A DNA stretch of 22,364 bases from a virus (IMGVR_UViG_3300017963_000781:1-22364), one strand, 5' to 3'. Shown: positions 15,367 to 21,889, numbered from the stretch's first letter. Numbers and translations: made by a program. The notes: generated from the letters alone by a model not told the origin.

Positions 15367-15603
15367 ATGAAAAACGAATGCGCAAAGAAAAGACCGGTAG
15401 ACAATCCTTATGAGATATGGATGAGTCCGGACGGAACCTGGGAGTGGAGGGTGTTAAAGAAGTACCAAACCCCGGCGAACGAAGCAAAGAACAAATACGC
15501 AATCTGGTTTACAGCTTGTAAAAGTCCTAACACTTATGGGTCCTGGGAATACGGGGATGCTTATGTTCGTGATATTAAAAGTACAGCAAGGAGGGAATCA
15601 TGA
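15367..15603 (+). CDS. Small Trp/Tyr-rich protein, function unknown
   Basis: A 78-residue protein with start MKNECAKKRPVDNPYE after a 77-bp gap containing the nested hairpin. It is rich in aromatic residues (PYEIWMSPDGTWEWRVLKKY, then KYAIWFTACKSP and SWEYGDAYVRDI). It looks like a compact beta-type protein; similar small proteins recur in phage early regions, but I cannot name a family. Its 3' end contains the strong ribosome site used by the next gene, and the stop overlaps that gene's start by 4 nt. Confidence 0.75.
   Translation: MKNECAKKRPVDNPYEIWMSPDGTWEWRVLKKYQTPANEAKNKYAIWFTACKSPNTYGSWEYGDAYVRDIKSTARRES
15588..15594 (+). promoter_or_regulatory. Strong Shine-Dalgarno site inside the upstream gene
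   Basis: AAGGAGG, 5 nt before ATG 15600. It lies in the last codons of the upstream gene and fixes the start of the 70-residue protein. It is one of only two perfect AAGGAGG sites I see in front of a start in this window. Confidence 0.7.
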
Positions 15604-15812
15604 GACAGAGGATCGAAAACTCCGTGTCCAGGATTTGGACCAGGGCTGAACTGAACGTGACTGTTCGGCAAGCCCGTGAGAATGGCTTCCGGGTTACCCG
15701 GGACGAGGATATGACGGAGATCAGGGATATACTGAACAACCGAATTGTCCTAAGAGCCTTGTATAACGGCCAGGTAGAAATTGTTAGATTTGATGAAACA
15801 TACTTCGAATAA
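15600..15812 (+). CDS. Small basic/acidic protein, function unknown
   Basis: A 70-residue protein with an ATGA overlap and a strong Shine-Dalgarno site. The sequence has an Arg-rich first half (RIWTRAELNVTVRQARENGF) and a second half with two probable helices and a closing beta pair (VEIVRFDETYFE). No motif is recognised. It ends 3 nt before promoter P2 begins and so is the last gene of the P1 unit. Confidence 0.75.
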   Translation: MRQRIENSVSRIWTRAELNVTVRQARENGFRVTRDEDMTEIRDILNNRIVLRALYNGQVEIVRFDETYFE

Positions 15813-15815
15813 CGC

Positions 15816-15846
15816 TTGGAAGTTATTGTTAGTTTTATTATATTTA
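15816..15846 (+). promoter_or_regulatory. Promoter P2 (Bacteroidota type with ATTGTTA box)
   Basis: TTG at 15816-15818, a 20-nt spacer and TATATTTA at 15839-15846. ATTGTTA at 15825-15831 again starts 14 nt before the -7 box. The downstream AATAGAAAC matches P1. It drives the gene at 15867. Confidence 0.75.
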
Positions 15847-15866
15847 TAATAGAAACACACAAGGAT

Positions 15867-16052
15867 ATGGAACGAGAAGAGATAATTAAACTGATCAAGG
15901 AGCTGATGGAAAACTACCTGGTAGACGGGCTACCTGAAAACCACATAGAAGTTATCATTAATAACATCTGGTTCCTGGAAAAGCAAAGAGGTGGACCGAT
16001 CACCCGGAACGATGTTATTGAAGAGGTCGAATATTTTTATAACAGCTATTGA
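15867..16052 (+). CDS. Small helical protein, function unknown
   Basis: A 61-residue protein starting at ATG 15867 (MEREEIIKLIKELMENY) shortly after promoter P2. A frame extension to TTG 15816 would run through the promoter and add a false hydrophobic leader, so it is rejected. The protein is acidic and largely helical, ending ITRNDVIEEVEYFYNSY. It resembles the small leading gene of the P1 unit only in size and charge. No function can be assigned. Confidence 0.72.
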   Translation: MEREEIIKLIKELMENYLVDGLPENHIEVIINNIWFLEKQRGGPITRNDVIEEVEYFYNSY

Positions 16053-16053
16053 T

Positions 16054-16320
16054 ATGAAAGCAATGGACTACAACGATCTTCAGTATGCATACAGCCAATC
16101 ACAGAAGCTGTCTGAAGATCACATCCTGGGATTGATTGAGCAATCAACAAAAGCCTACCGGACAGAAGGAAGGCTTGAATATCTCAGGGCTATGCAACTC
16201 AGCTTCGCAATGCTAATGATGAAGCTGTCCGGCACTACTCCGGACCAGATACATCGAAGTGCTGTTGCAGCCCAGCGAGAAGAGGAATTATTTGAATATG
16301 TAAAACAAAGCAAATCATGA
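16054..16320 (+). CDS. Small helical protein, function unknown
   Basis: An 88-residue protein with start at ATG 16054 (MKAMDYNDLQYAYSQSQ), 1 nt after the previous stop. An alternative ATG at 16063 would trim three residues. The ORF could extend upstream to 15991, but that would overlap the preceding gene and lacks a leader. The sequence is all helical, with a Met-rich helix (LSFAMLMMKLSGTT) and a closing charged helix. Ends on an ATGA overlap with the next gene. Function unknown. Confidence 0.72.
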   Translation: MKAMDYNDLQYAYSQSQKLSEDHILGLIEQSTKAYRTEGRLEYLRAMQLSFAMLMMKLSGTTPDQIHRSAVAAQREEELFEYVKQSKS

Positions 16321-16688
16321 GCAACTACCCTTGGGGAGCGCAATACGATCCGAATGCGCCCTGGAATCAGAAGGATGAAAATTTCCAGATAGATGACTGG
16401 TATATTGATGGAGGCCGAAATCTCTGCATTACGGCCAGCCTATCAGGAGAAACAGAAACCGTAACTATTAAGCAGCTGGATTGGGAGATGGAGGTTGGTC
16501 TTCAAAATGAACTGGACCATTGGTATCTTATCCACATGGATGAAGATAAAAATATTCCGGTAATCTTTTGGGACGAGGCTTACACCCTTCAACTGTTAGT
16601 CTGGAATACAAACTATAAACGCCGTGAGCTGATATATGCAGACCTCACGGAATTGATTGCACCTAAACTGGAAGACAAGTTTTACTAA
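16317..16688 (+). CDS. Conserved phage-type protein, function unknown
   Basis: A 123-residue acidic protein starting on an ATGA overlap. The opening SNYPWGAQYDPNAPWNQ resembles the start of a small protein frequent in phage early regions (a SNYPxG...PxAPxN pattern), which I recall only as a hypothetical family. The rest is beta-rich with many Trp/Asp/Glu residues (DHWYLIHMDEDKNIPVIFWD). It ends on a TAATG overlap with the next gene. A nucleic-acid-mimic role would fit the acidity, but that is speculation. Confidence 0.72.
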   Translation: MSNYPWGAQYDPNAPWNQKDENFQIDDWYIDGGRNLCITASLSGETETVTIKQLDWEMEVGLQNELDHWYLIHMDEDKNIPVIFWDEAYTLQLLVWNTNYKRRELIYADLTELIAPKLEDKFY

Positions 16689-16957
16689 TGGATATAGACG
16701 CTATTAAGGCATTAGCTGAAAGCAAGGGGTGGCAATTTATAGATCACCAGGAACCGAACAGGATGCTTTCGTTCTATAAGCTGATAGGGGGGAAGGGCGC
16801 AAGGATAAATGTATATTATTCAACAATGACAGTGGGAACCGCTATCCATCACCCAAAGAAAGGCCGGACCCAGCTGTTTCGAAAGCACGTAGATAAAGAT
16901 CAGCTAATTCAAATATTTACAAACCCCAGGATTCATACTGATAAGGGGTATTACTAA
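16688..16957 (+). CDS. Small basic protein, function unknown
   Basis: An 89-residue protein on a TAATG overlap. It looks alpha then beta (IKALAESKGWQFIDHQEP, then RINVYYSTMTVGTAIHHP) followed by a basic segment (KKGRTQLFRKHVDKDQL) and a helix close to the end. The GWQ/TVGTxxxHPKKGRTQLFR pattern gives the impression of a recurring phage early protein, possibly nucleic-acid binding because of its basic hairpin. It has no known catalytic motif. Lies within the P2 unit. Confidence 0.75.
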   Translation: MDIDAIKALAESKGWQFIDHQEPNRMLSFYKLIGGKGARINVYYSTMTVGTAIHHPKKGRTQLFRKHVDKDQLIQIFTNPRIHTDKGYY

Positions 16958-16961
16958 AAAC

Positions 16962-17210
16962 ATGGATATGGAAAAGAGCATTGCATTTAAGAAAGGCGGG
17001 ATTCAAAACTTACGTGAACTCGCAGGGTCTTACGGGGCCGTAGTGGTGAACCATCGTAACGTGGATCAGTTTTGCGACCAGGCTAAGATAGTCACCAGCG
17101 GACCAACTGACCTTGAAGAAATTCGGGACGAGTGGTTTCACATTACTGGGACATTCATAAACATACTTGAAGACGGTAAATCGAACATTCACCAGATAAT
17201 TGACTTATAA
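16962..17210 (+). CDS. Small protein, function unknown
   Basis: An 82-residue protein, start MDMEKSIAFKKGG, 4 nt after the previous stop. A second in-frame ATG at 16968 (MEKSIAF) is equally possible. It is a mixed alpha/beta chain with FKKGGIQNLRELAGSYGAVV and a closing FHITGTFINILEDGKSN. It is the last gene of the P2 unit, ending 14 nt before promoter P3. No function is evident. Confidence 0.72.
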   Translation: MDMEKSIAFKKGGIQNLRELAGSYGAVVVNHRNVDQFCDQAKIVTSGPTDLEEIRDEWFHITGTFINILEDGKSNIHQIIDL

Positions 17211-17228
17211 AAATATTGGTAGGATTTT

Positions 17229-17258
17229 TTGAACACATTGTTATTTTTACTACCTTTG
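17229..17258 (+). promoter_or_regulatory. Promoter P3 (best match to Bacteroidota consensus)
   Basis: TTTTTTG ending at 17231 (TTG 17229-17231), a 19-nt spacer, and TACCTTTG at 17251-17258, a full match to TAnnTTTG. ATTGTTA at 17237-17243 starts 14 nt before the -7 box. It drives the recombination genes from 17275. Confidence 0.85.
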
Positions 17259-17274
17259 TTATAAATATAATACA

Positions 17275-17445
17275 ATGGGAACGCAAATACTTTTAACACT
17301 GCCGCCAGACTTGAATATGGAAGTCGAGAAGATTCAAATGGTTGAGAAGGCTCATAACGGAGGGAAAAAGGTCAGGACGAAACACGACCAGGTTGTGAGG
17401 CTTATTGAAGCCGGGATTGAAACGGTAAATGAAAAGAAGGGTTAA
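17275..17445 (+). CDS. Ribbon-helix-helix-like small DNA-binding protein candidate
   Basis: A 56-residue protein starting at ATG 17275, 16 nt after the -7 box of promoter P3. The order strand-helix-loop-helix is visible: TQILLTLPPDL, EVEKIQMVEKAH, a basic GGKKVRTK loop, and DQVVRLIEAGIETV. That size and layout fit ribbon-helix-helix repressors (Arc/MetJ type), although no curated match could be made. As the first gene after the strongest promoter, it is well placed to regulate its own unit or other ATTGTTA promoters. The next gene starts inside it in another frame. Confidence 0.6.
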   Translation: MGTQILLTLPPDLNMEVEKIQMVEKAHNGGKKVRTKHDQVVRLIEAGIETVNEKKG

Positions 17446-17581
17446 ATACAGCATTATGATTAAGGCGCACGACTCCATCGAGGTCAGCAATAACGAATTT
17501 GATATAGATGCGATTAAGCGCAAACATCGTATTCCGGCAAACGCCGAATGTGAAATCATTGTGCCCAATAGTGGGAAATAA
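17429..17581 (+). CDS. 50-residue basic protein, function unknown
   Basis: Starts at ATG 17429 inside the end of the previous gene (17-nt overlap) and ends 19 nt before the Sak4-like gene. The sequence is basic (KRRVKYSIMIKAHDS, then DAIKRKHRIPANAE) and probably has a small alpha/beta fold with a closing strand CEIIVPNSGK. It is supported by an intact frame, tight packing and a reasonable composition rather than homology. It could be a partner of the preceding putative regulator. Confidence 0.5.
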   Translation: MKRRVKYSIMIKAHDSIEVSNNEFDIDAIKRKHRIPANAECEIIVPNSGK

Positions 17582-17600
17582 CCATAAACAACAAAAGCAA

Positions 17601-18533
17601 ATGTCAAAAATCGTAAAAGCATCGGAGCCCATCCAGGCCACCGCAATCAAGGTTTTGCTATACGGCGAACCAGGGATTGGAAAAACCACGTTTGCCCTGT
17701 CAGCACCCAGGCCGTTACTGATTGACTGTGACGGAGGTGTTCGCCGGGTAAGTCCTCAGTTTCGCCGGGACTATGTGCCGGTAGCATCCTGGGATGATAT
17801 TATGGAAACCATCGGTTCAAACCTGGACGAATATGACACATTCGTCATAGACACCGTTGGCCGGGCGTTGGACTTCCTTTCCGAAAGCATCATAAAAGGC
17901 AACTACAAGCTGGGAACATCCGGGGGGGGATTGACGCTTCAGGGCTGGGGGGTCCTGGGTAGTCAGTTCAAATGCTTGCTGTCAGCCATGAACGCCTCCG
18001 GGAAGCACCTGATTTTTATTGCTCACCAGAAAGAGGGCGTTGAAGATGAGAAGAGGTACTACCGGCCAGAGATCAGCGGCCAGACCCTGGGGAACATTAT
18101 CCGGGATATGGATCTGGTAGGCTATATGCAGAGCCGGAACAACAAACGAACAATCTCTTTCAATCCGGCGGACACGTTTTACGGGAAGAACGCTTGTGAA
18201 CTACCTCCGGTGATTGAATTGCAGGACCTGAACAAAAAGCCTGGGGAGAAACCGTTAACAGCGATCTTCGAACACTATTACGCCTCCCTGGAAAAACAGG
18301 GTGAGGTAATCCAGGAGTATGAGAAACTTTTGGAGAAGCACAAGAAAGCTATCGGGAAGATCAAAAACGTAGACCAGGCTAATGAAATGATCCCGGTTTT
18401 GAAAGAGGCCCAAGTTATTTGGGACAGCCCAACGATCTTGAAGATCGAACTGTCCAACAAGTGCAAGGAGCTTGGGTTTAAATATGACCGGGAGATGGAA
18501 GCTTATTACGAACCACCTGTAGAGGCTAAGTAA
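17601..18533 (+). CDS. Sak4-like RecA-fold ATPase (phage recombination)
   Basis: A 310-residue protein; the start at ATG 17601 (MSKIVKASEP) is preferred over an upstream extension that overlaps the small gene. It has Walker A GEPGIGKTT (residues 22-30), Walker B TFVIDT with Asp84, and FIAHQKEG as a sensor-like strand. These match the short RecA/AAA_24-like ATPases called Sak4 that promote single-strand annealing or recombination in phages. Residues after about 225 add a helical, charged extension (EYEKLLEKHKKAIGKIK...) beyond the usual Sak4 length. It overlaps the nuclease gene by 1 nt (TAATG), making a nuclease-recombinase pair. Confidence 0.83.
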   Translation: MSKIVKASEPIQATAIKVLLYGEPGIGKTTFALSAPRPLLIDCDGGVRRVSPQFRRDYVPVASWDDIMETIGSNLDEYDTFVIDTVGRALDFLSESIIKGNYKLGTSGGGLTLQGWGVLGSQFKCLLSAMNASGKHLIFIAHQKEGVEDEKRYYRPEISGQTLGNIIRDMDLVGYMQSRNNKRTISFNPADTFYGKNACELPPVIELQDLNKKPGEKPLTAIFEHYYASLEKQGEVIQEYEKLLEKHKKAIGKIKNVDQANEMIPVLKEAQVIWDSPTILKIELSNKCKELGFKYDREMEAYYEPPVEAK

Positions 18534-19147
18534 TGTATCGGCTTTATCCAACACTGGTGGAGCAGTTCATGAACTACAAGCGTGATCTGTACGGGATAAC
18601 GGAACAAGATATTATCGACAAGATAAACCGGGTTCCGACCCCAACCCACCCTGCAGCGGCAAAAGGCTCTGCATTCCACGAAATAACAGAAGGTGTTTAC
18701 CAGGACTTGAAGCCTGTCGAATATCGAAAACAGGAGTGCTACAAATATGGGGAGTACTACTTCCCGGTAGGACCTGTTCGGGAAATTGGTGAAATCAGGA
18801 GAGGTGGAGTGCATGAAGTTTTTGCGAAGAAGGTACTGGAAACACGTTTCGGGCCTGTCGAAATCTACGGGTATTGTGATACTCTGAAGATGGGAGTTAT
18901 TTACGATGTAAAAACTACCAGCTCTTACAGAGGCATATCTTACCTAAATTCTCTTCAACGACATGTTTATCCCTGGTTAACTGGTGCCAGGGAGTTGATC
19001 TTCTTGATCTCAACTTTTCAGAATGTTTTCATTGAGCCATACGGCCCGGGAGACGAAGAGGTGATCCGGGTAGAGGTAGAGGACTTTCTAACCTTTGCGG
19101 AACAGAATCTGGACAAGATCACGGATGATAAATTCCTGGGATTATGA
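18533..19147 (+). CDS. PD-(D/E)XK nuclease, RecB/Cas4-like exonuclease
   Basis: A 204-residue protein with the RecB/Cas4-type signature in order: His49 in KGSAFHEITEG, Asp116 in YGYCDTLKMG, and Asp125-x-Lys127 in IYDVKTTSSY, followed by a Gln-Tyr-like helix (NSLQRHVYPWL). This is the metal-binding and catalytic set of PD-(D/E)XK nucleases. Phage members resect DNA ends and supply single strands to a recombinase. There is no four-Cys Fe-S cluster as found in Cas4 proper, only one or two Cys. Translationally coupled to the Sak4-like ATPase. Confidence 0.82.
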   Translation: MYRLYPTLVEQFMNYKRDLYGITEQDIIDKINRVPTPTHPAAAKGSAFHEITEGVYQDLKPVEYRKQECYKYGEYYFPVGPVREIGEIRRGGVHEVFAKKVLETRFGPVEIYGYCDTLKMGVIYDVKTTSSYRGISYLNSLQRHVYPWLTGARELIFLISTFQNVFIEPYGPGDEEVIRVEVEDFLTFAEQNLDKITDDKFLGL

Positions 19148-19204
19148 ACAATTTGTTAATAAGCTCGTTGACAACCAATTCCAGGAGCGTTGAATACTAT
19201 GTGA

Positions 19205-19223
19205 CCCCCTGCTTTCAAGGGGG
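19205..19223 (+). repeat. CCCCCT/AGGGGG inverted repeat
   Basis: A perfect 6-bp stem (CCCCCT 19205-19210, AGGGGG 19218-19223) with a 7-nt loop in the 99-bp gap before the replication initiator. There is no clear T-tract after it, so it may be an operator or an RNA hairpin as well as a weak terminator. Confidence 0.6.
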
Positions 19224-19235
19224 TTGCATATTCAC

Positions 19236-19243
19236 TATCTTGC
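19236..19243 (+). promoter_or_regulatory. Possible -7 box just before the initiator gene
   Basis: TATCTTGC resembles the Bacteroidota -7 element, but there is no TTG at the expected upstream distance and no ATTGTTA box. It lies only 3 nt from the ATG, so use would give a leaderless mRNA. Weak. Confidence 0.25.
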
Positions 19244-19246
19244 AAT

Positions 19247-20239
19247 ATGGAACAATGCAAATTATGTAAGGAAGAGGTTGACCAGTTACATGAACACCAT
19301 ATTGTTCCTGGACTGGAAACACCAGACAATAAGATTAGGATTTGTTCGGATTGTCATTTCAAAATACATCACCCGGATAAAGAAGATGCTGATTTATCTA
19401 AAACTAAAGAAGCCTGGGTTAATGCAATGTCCAGGAAAAGAGAAGATATATTTAGAGAAGGATGGGCTATAATACCAAATGTAGTTGTTCGTGATCCAAA
19501 TTTAAGTGATAGTGCAAAAATACTATATGCAGAAATCAGCAGCCTATGTGCATTAAAGGGCTATTGTTATGCATCTAATAAATATTTTGCAGAGAAATTT
19601 AAAGTGAGTCAGCGAACAATTACCAGACATTTAACGGAATTAGAACCATACGTCTTAATGAAAGATAGAGGTGGAGGTGGATCAAGGAGAAAGATGTATG
19701 TTCATTTATTAGGCTCCACTTCGACAAAAATGTCTAAGTACCAGGAAGAGGATGTCCAAGTGAACATAGACAAAAATGTCCAACAGAATAATAATAAGGA
19801 AGAAAAAATTACAAGAGATATTCCTATTGTGGAGAAGGATATTACTATTGTACTGGAATACTTAAACACTGTTACCGGTAAAGACTTCAAACCCACTACC
19901 GAGGCTCACCGGCGAGTGATCCGGGGCAGGATGAAGGAAGGATTTACGGTACAAGATTTCAAGAAAGTAATCGACATCAAACATGCAAAATGGGGAGGGA
20001 AGAAATGGCAACGGGACGGCGAATATGTTTACGGCGATGACTTCCTGAGGCCAAGCACACTGTTTTCACCAACAAAATTTGAAGGATACGTAAATGAACG
20101 AATGCCGGAGAAAGCAGACTCCGGGGAACCTCTAAACATCAAAACCTCTGAAAAATGGCAAAAGCGGAAAACTGGGACAAAACACTTGAACGGGTCCGGG
20201 GAGCAATCCGTGACCGTAGATTCACCAGGCAACCAATAA
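19247..20239 (+). CDS. Replication initiator: HNH-like zinc domain + winged helix + Phg_2220_C-like domain
   Basis: A 330-residue protein with three parts. Residues 1-45 have CKLC (Cys4, Cys7), HEHHIVP (His17, His18), Asn28, CSDCH (Cys33, Cys36) and His41, an apparently complete HNH/zinc pattern. Residues about 72-150 form a winged-helix-like region (YFAEKFKVSQRTITRHLTEL). After a charged, Gln/Asn-rich linker, residues about 200-285 contain VLEYLNTVTGKDF and FLRPSTLFSPTKFEGYVN, typical of the DnaD-like Phg_2220_C domain of phage initiators. It is followed by the helicase loader, as in other phages. Base composition changes abruptly near 19,860. Confidence 0.8.
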   Translation: MEQCKLCKEEVDQLHEHHIVPGLETPDNKIRICSDCHFKIHHPDKEDADLSKTKEAWVNAMSRKREDIFREGWAIIPNVVVRDPNLSDSAKILYAEISSLCALKGYCYASNKYFAEKFKVSQRTITRHLTELEPYVLMKDRGGGGSRRKMYVHLLGSTSTKMSKYQEEDVQVNIDKNVQQNNNKEEKITRDIPIVEKDITIVLEYLNTVTGKDFKPTTEAHRRVIRGRMKEGFTVQDFKKVIDIKHAKWGGKKWQRDGEYVYGDDFLRPSTLFSPTKFEGYVNERMPEKADSGEPLNIKTSEKWQKRKTGTKHLNGSGEQSVTVDSPGNQ

Positions 20240-20817
20240 CGTATGATCATGACGGGATTCTTGAGATAATCCGGGTAATGGGAGATGAATATTCTCCGGA
20301 GCATTTTGACCTAGATCAACATTGTAGACCGATGTATTCCATGTTGGTCCAATGGCTGTACGGGGACGACCGGCTAACCGATATAAGTATTGATAAAGGA
20401 ATTTTAATAATGGGGCCTCCAGGGACCGGCAAGACCCAGGCCATGATACTACTTCGGGAACTTGCAAACATAACAGCCGTGAGTGATATGAAGTTCGCAA
20501 TTAAACCATGTGCGGAGGTAGTTGCGGAGTACCAGGCTGAAGGAATGGATGTGATCAGAAAGGCAAACGCCACACATAGATGTTTTGATGACCTGGGGAG
20601 CGAGCCACAGAACATCAAGTTTTACAATAATGATCTGAATGTAATGCGTGAGGTTATCACGGCCCGGTATCATCTTTGGCTAACTACTGGTCGATTAACT
20701 CACTTAACCACTAATCTAACCCCGGAGGATATTGAAAAATATTACGGTGAGCGTGTTTGGGGCCGCATCCGGGGGATGTGCAATATCTTTGAACTAACCG
20801 AACCAGATCGAAGATGA
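20155..20817 (+). CDS. DnaC-like helicase loader (AAA+ ATPase)
   Basis: A 220-residue protein that starts inside the initiator gene (85-nt overlap, different frame). It shows Walker A GPPGTGKT (residues 87-94), Walker B CFDDLG with Asp145/Asp146, a sensor-like TTNLTPEDIEKYYG segment and a downstream RVWGRIRGM in which Arg can serve as the finger, all in DnaC/IstB order. The N-terminal 80 residues contain a helical and His/Cys-containing part likely to contact the helicase or initiator. It would load the replicative helicase (from host or elsewhere on the phage) at the origin. The partner initiator lies immediately upstream. Confidence 0.85.
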   Translation: MAKAENWDKTLERVRGAIRDRRFTRQPITYDHDGILEIIRVMGDEYSPEHFDLDQHCRPMYSMLVQWLYGDDRLTDISIDKGILIMGPPGTGKTQAMILLRELANITAVSDMKFAIKPCAEVVAEYQAEGMDVIRKANATHRCFDDLGSEPQNIKFYNNDLNVMREVITARYHLWLTTGRLTHLTTNLTPEDIEKYYGERVWGRIRGMCNIFELTEPDRR

Positions 20818-20978
20818 CTGTTTTCAAACCAAAGTTATATGATAATCTTGGAACCATGAGCGATCTGGAAGAGTGGAACCACTTTCAGGAGTGCATGAAT
20901 TATGTTACCGGAATACCAGGGAAACGACACATCCAACCATCATTAAAAGTTGACATAAGATACCGAAATCAAAACTAA
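20814..20978 (+). CDS. 54-residue protein, function unknown
   Basis: A short gene beginning on an ATGA overlap with the helicase loader stop and ending 4 nt before the next gene. It has a Trp/His-containing helix (SDLEEWNHFQECMNY) and a basic end (GKRHIQPSLKVDIRYRNQ). Tight packing and the overlap support it as a real gene, although it is too short for function prediction. It would be translationally coupled to the loader. Confidence 0.6.
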   Translation: MTVFKPKLYDNLGTMSDLEEWNHFQECMNYVTGIPGKRHIQPSLKVDIRYRNQN

Positions 20979-20982
20979 ATCA

Positions 20983-21315
20983 ATGACAAGAGAACAGCAG
21001 ATAACTCAAATATTGACCGAACTTGAAACACAGGCGTTCGGTTGTGGCAGAGGGGAATGTGCTAATCCTGATATAAGTGATTTCACACAGAGGATAATGG
21101 ACCTGGATATGTTTCAGCCAGGCACTAAAGTGATGTACGCACCCGAACACTATGGATGTGATATGTCCAGATGGGAAAAAGGTATTGTCAAAGCCTACGG
21201 CCCGGAAGCCGGAAAATATTTTGTGGTATATAATTGCGGAGGGGAATGGGACCACTACCAGGATTACACCGCCGCACTAACAAGCGTTTCAGACTTAAGA
21301 CTTGGATGGAGATGA
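20983..21315 (+). CDS. Conserved phage-type small protein, function unknown
   Basis: A 110-residue protein. It has a helical start (QQITQILTELETQAFG), a short Cys-containing loop (CGRGECANP), then a beta-rich second half with FQPGTKVMYAPEHYG, EKGIVKAYG, YFVVYN and a closing YTAALTSVSDLRLGW. This GxxVxYxPxHxxxxxEKGIV...YTAAxxxxxDLxLGW pattern recurs in many phage genomes as a hypothetical family. I know no function for it; the beta part could be an SH3-like ligand-binding domain. Overlaps the next start by 4 nt. Confidence 0.75.
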   Translation: MTREQQITQILTELETQAFGCGRGECANPDISDFTQRIMDLDMFQPGTKVMYAPEHYGCDMSRWEKGIVKAYGPEAGKYFVVYNCGGEWDHYQDYTAALTSVSDLRLGWR

Positions 21316-21572
21316 AAGAATTCTTTGAAACATGGATTAGTAATAACATGGTAGATGTTCTGTTCTGGCTGGCTTGCCTGGTCTTTGCTATCCGATATGG
21401 GGTAGTGGATTGGAAGAGCGAAAGAGCCAGGGGGTTTCAGTTTGTCCTATTCATGTGCTTTTACGGTGGATTCCTGGTATACCGGCTGGGAGCCATGAAG
21501 ATCATACAGCATGAGCTTATCCGTAGATGTATTGAATCCGGTATAGATATAACCGATATAATTCCAATGTAA
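21312..21572 (+). CDS. Small membrane protein, function unknown
   Basis: An 86-residue protein with start at ATG 21312 (MKEFFETWISNN), on an ATGA overlap. A frame extension to 21234 would run inside the previous gene and is rejected. It has two hydrophobic segments at residues about 14-30 (VDVLFWLACLVFAIRYG) and about 42-62, the second Phe/Met/Cys-rich. A charged loop lies between them and a polar helix at the end. Candidate for an early membrane protein such as superinfection exclusion, with no direct evidence. The stop overlaps the next start. Confidence 0.7.
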   Translation: MKEFFETWISNNMVDVLFWLACLVFAIRYGVVDWKSERARGFQFVLFMCFYGGFLVYRLGAMKIIQHELIRRCIESGIDITDIIPM

Positions 21573-21889
21573 TGATTCAAAAGATCAATTCGATTAAGAA
21601 AACGGTTGCAAAGATCCTCATGGAGGAACCGGGTGCTAGGGATAATGACCGGCTGTTAATGTTTAAGGTTTGGGCTGATCAGAATCCAATGATCCGTAAG
21701 CGCAATCCATTTTTGCATGAGTTTGCCAAGGACTTTATCAATGGCGAATATGCTGATCCGGAAAGCATACGCCGCACCCGACAGAAGGTCCAGGAGCAAC
21801 ATCCAGAGCTTCGTGGAAAACATTACAAACAAAAAAAGACAGAAATTGAATCAGAGGTGCGAAAGAAAATAAAAACCTTAGAGACATGA
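21572..21889 (+). CDS. Conserved phage-type basic protein, function unknown
   Basis: A 105-residue, Lys/Arg-rich, fully helical protein. Fragments such as EEPGARDNDRLLMFKVWADQ and ESIRRTRQKVQEQHPELRG match a pattern I recall from many phage genomes (EEPxxRDND...SIxRxRQKxQExxPELRG), where the function is not known. The charge and helical nature suggest DNA or RNA contact. It overlaps both neighbours (1 nt upstream, 4 nt downstream), so it is part of the same translational chain. Confidence 0.75.
   Translation: MIQKINSIKKTVAKILMEEPGARDNDRLLMFKVWADQNPMIRKRNPFLHEFAKDFINGEYADPESIRRTRQKVQEQHPELRGKHYKQKKTEIESEVRKKIKTLET

Noticed and set aside
14681-15502. Long open frame on the - strand (273 codons)
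   Set aside because: It lies opposite two well-packed + strand genes and a hairpin. Its product is Phe/Cys/His-rich with no sensible domains, and all other genes are on the + strand.
15816-15866. TTG-initiated upstream extension giving a hydrophobic leader (SFIIFII)
   Set aside because: The hydrophobic stretch is the translation of promoter P2, which is shared at DNA level with P1 and is not protein-coding.
18533-19147. True Cas4 (CRISPR adaptation) nuclease
   Set aside because: It lacks the conserved four-Cys iron-sulfur arrangement and sits beside a Sak4-like recombinase, so a phage recombination exonuclease is more likely.
19224-19472. + strand frame overlapping the initiator start
   Set aside because: A different frame of the HNH region; its product lacks motifs while the main frame has a complete zinc/HNH pattern.
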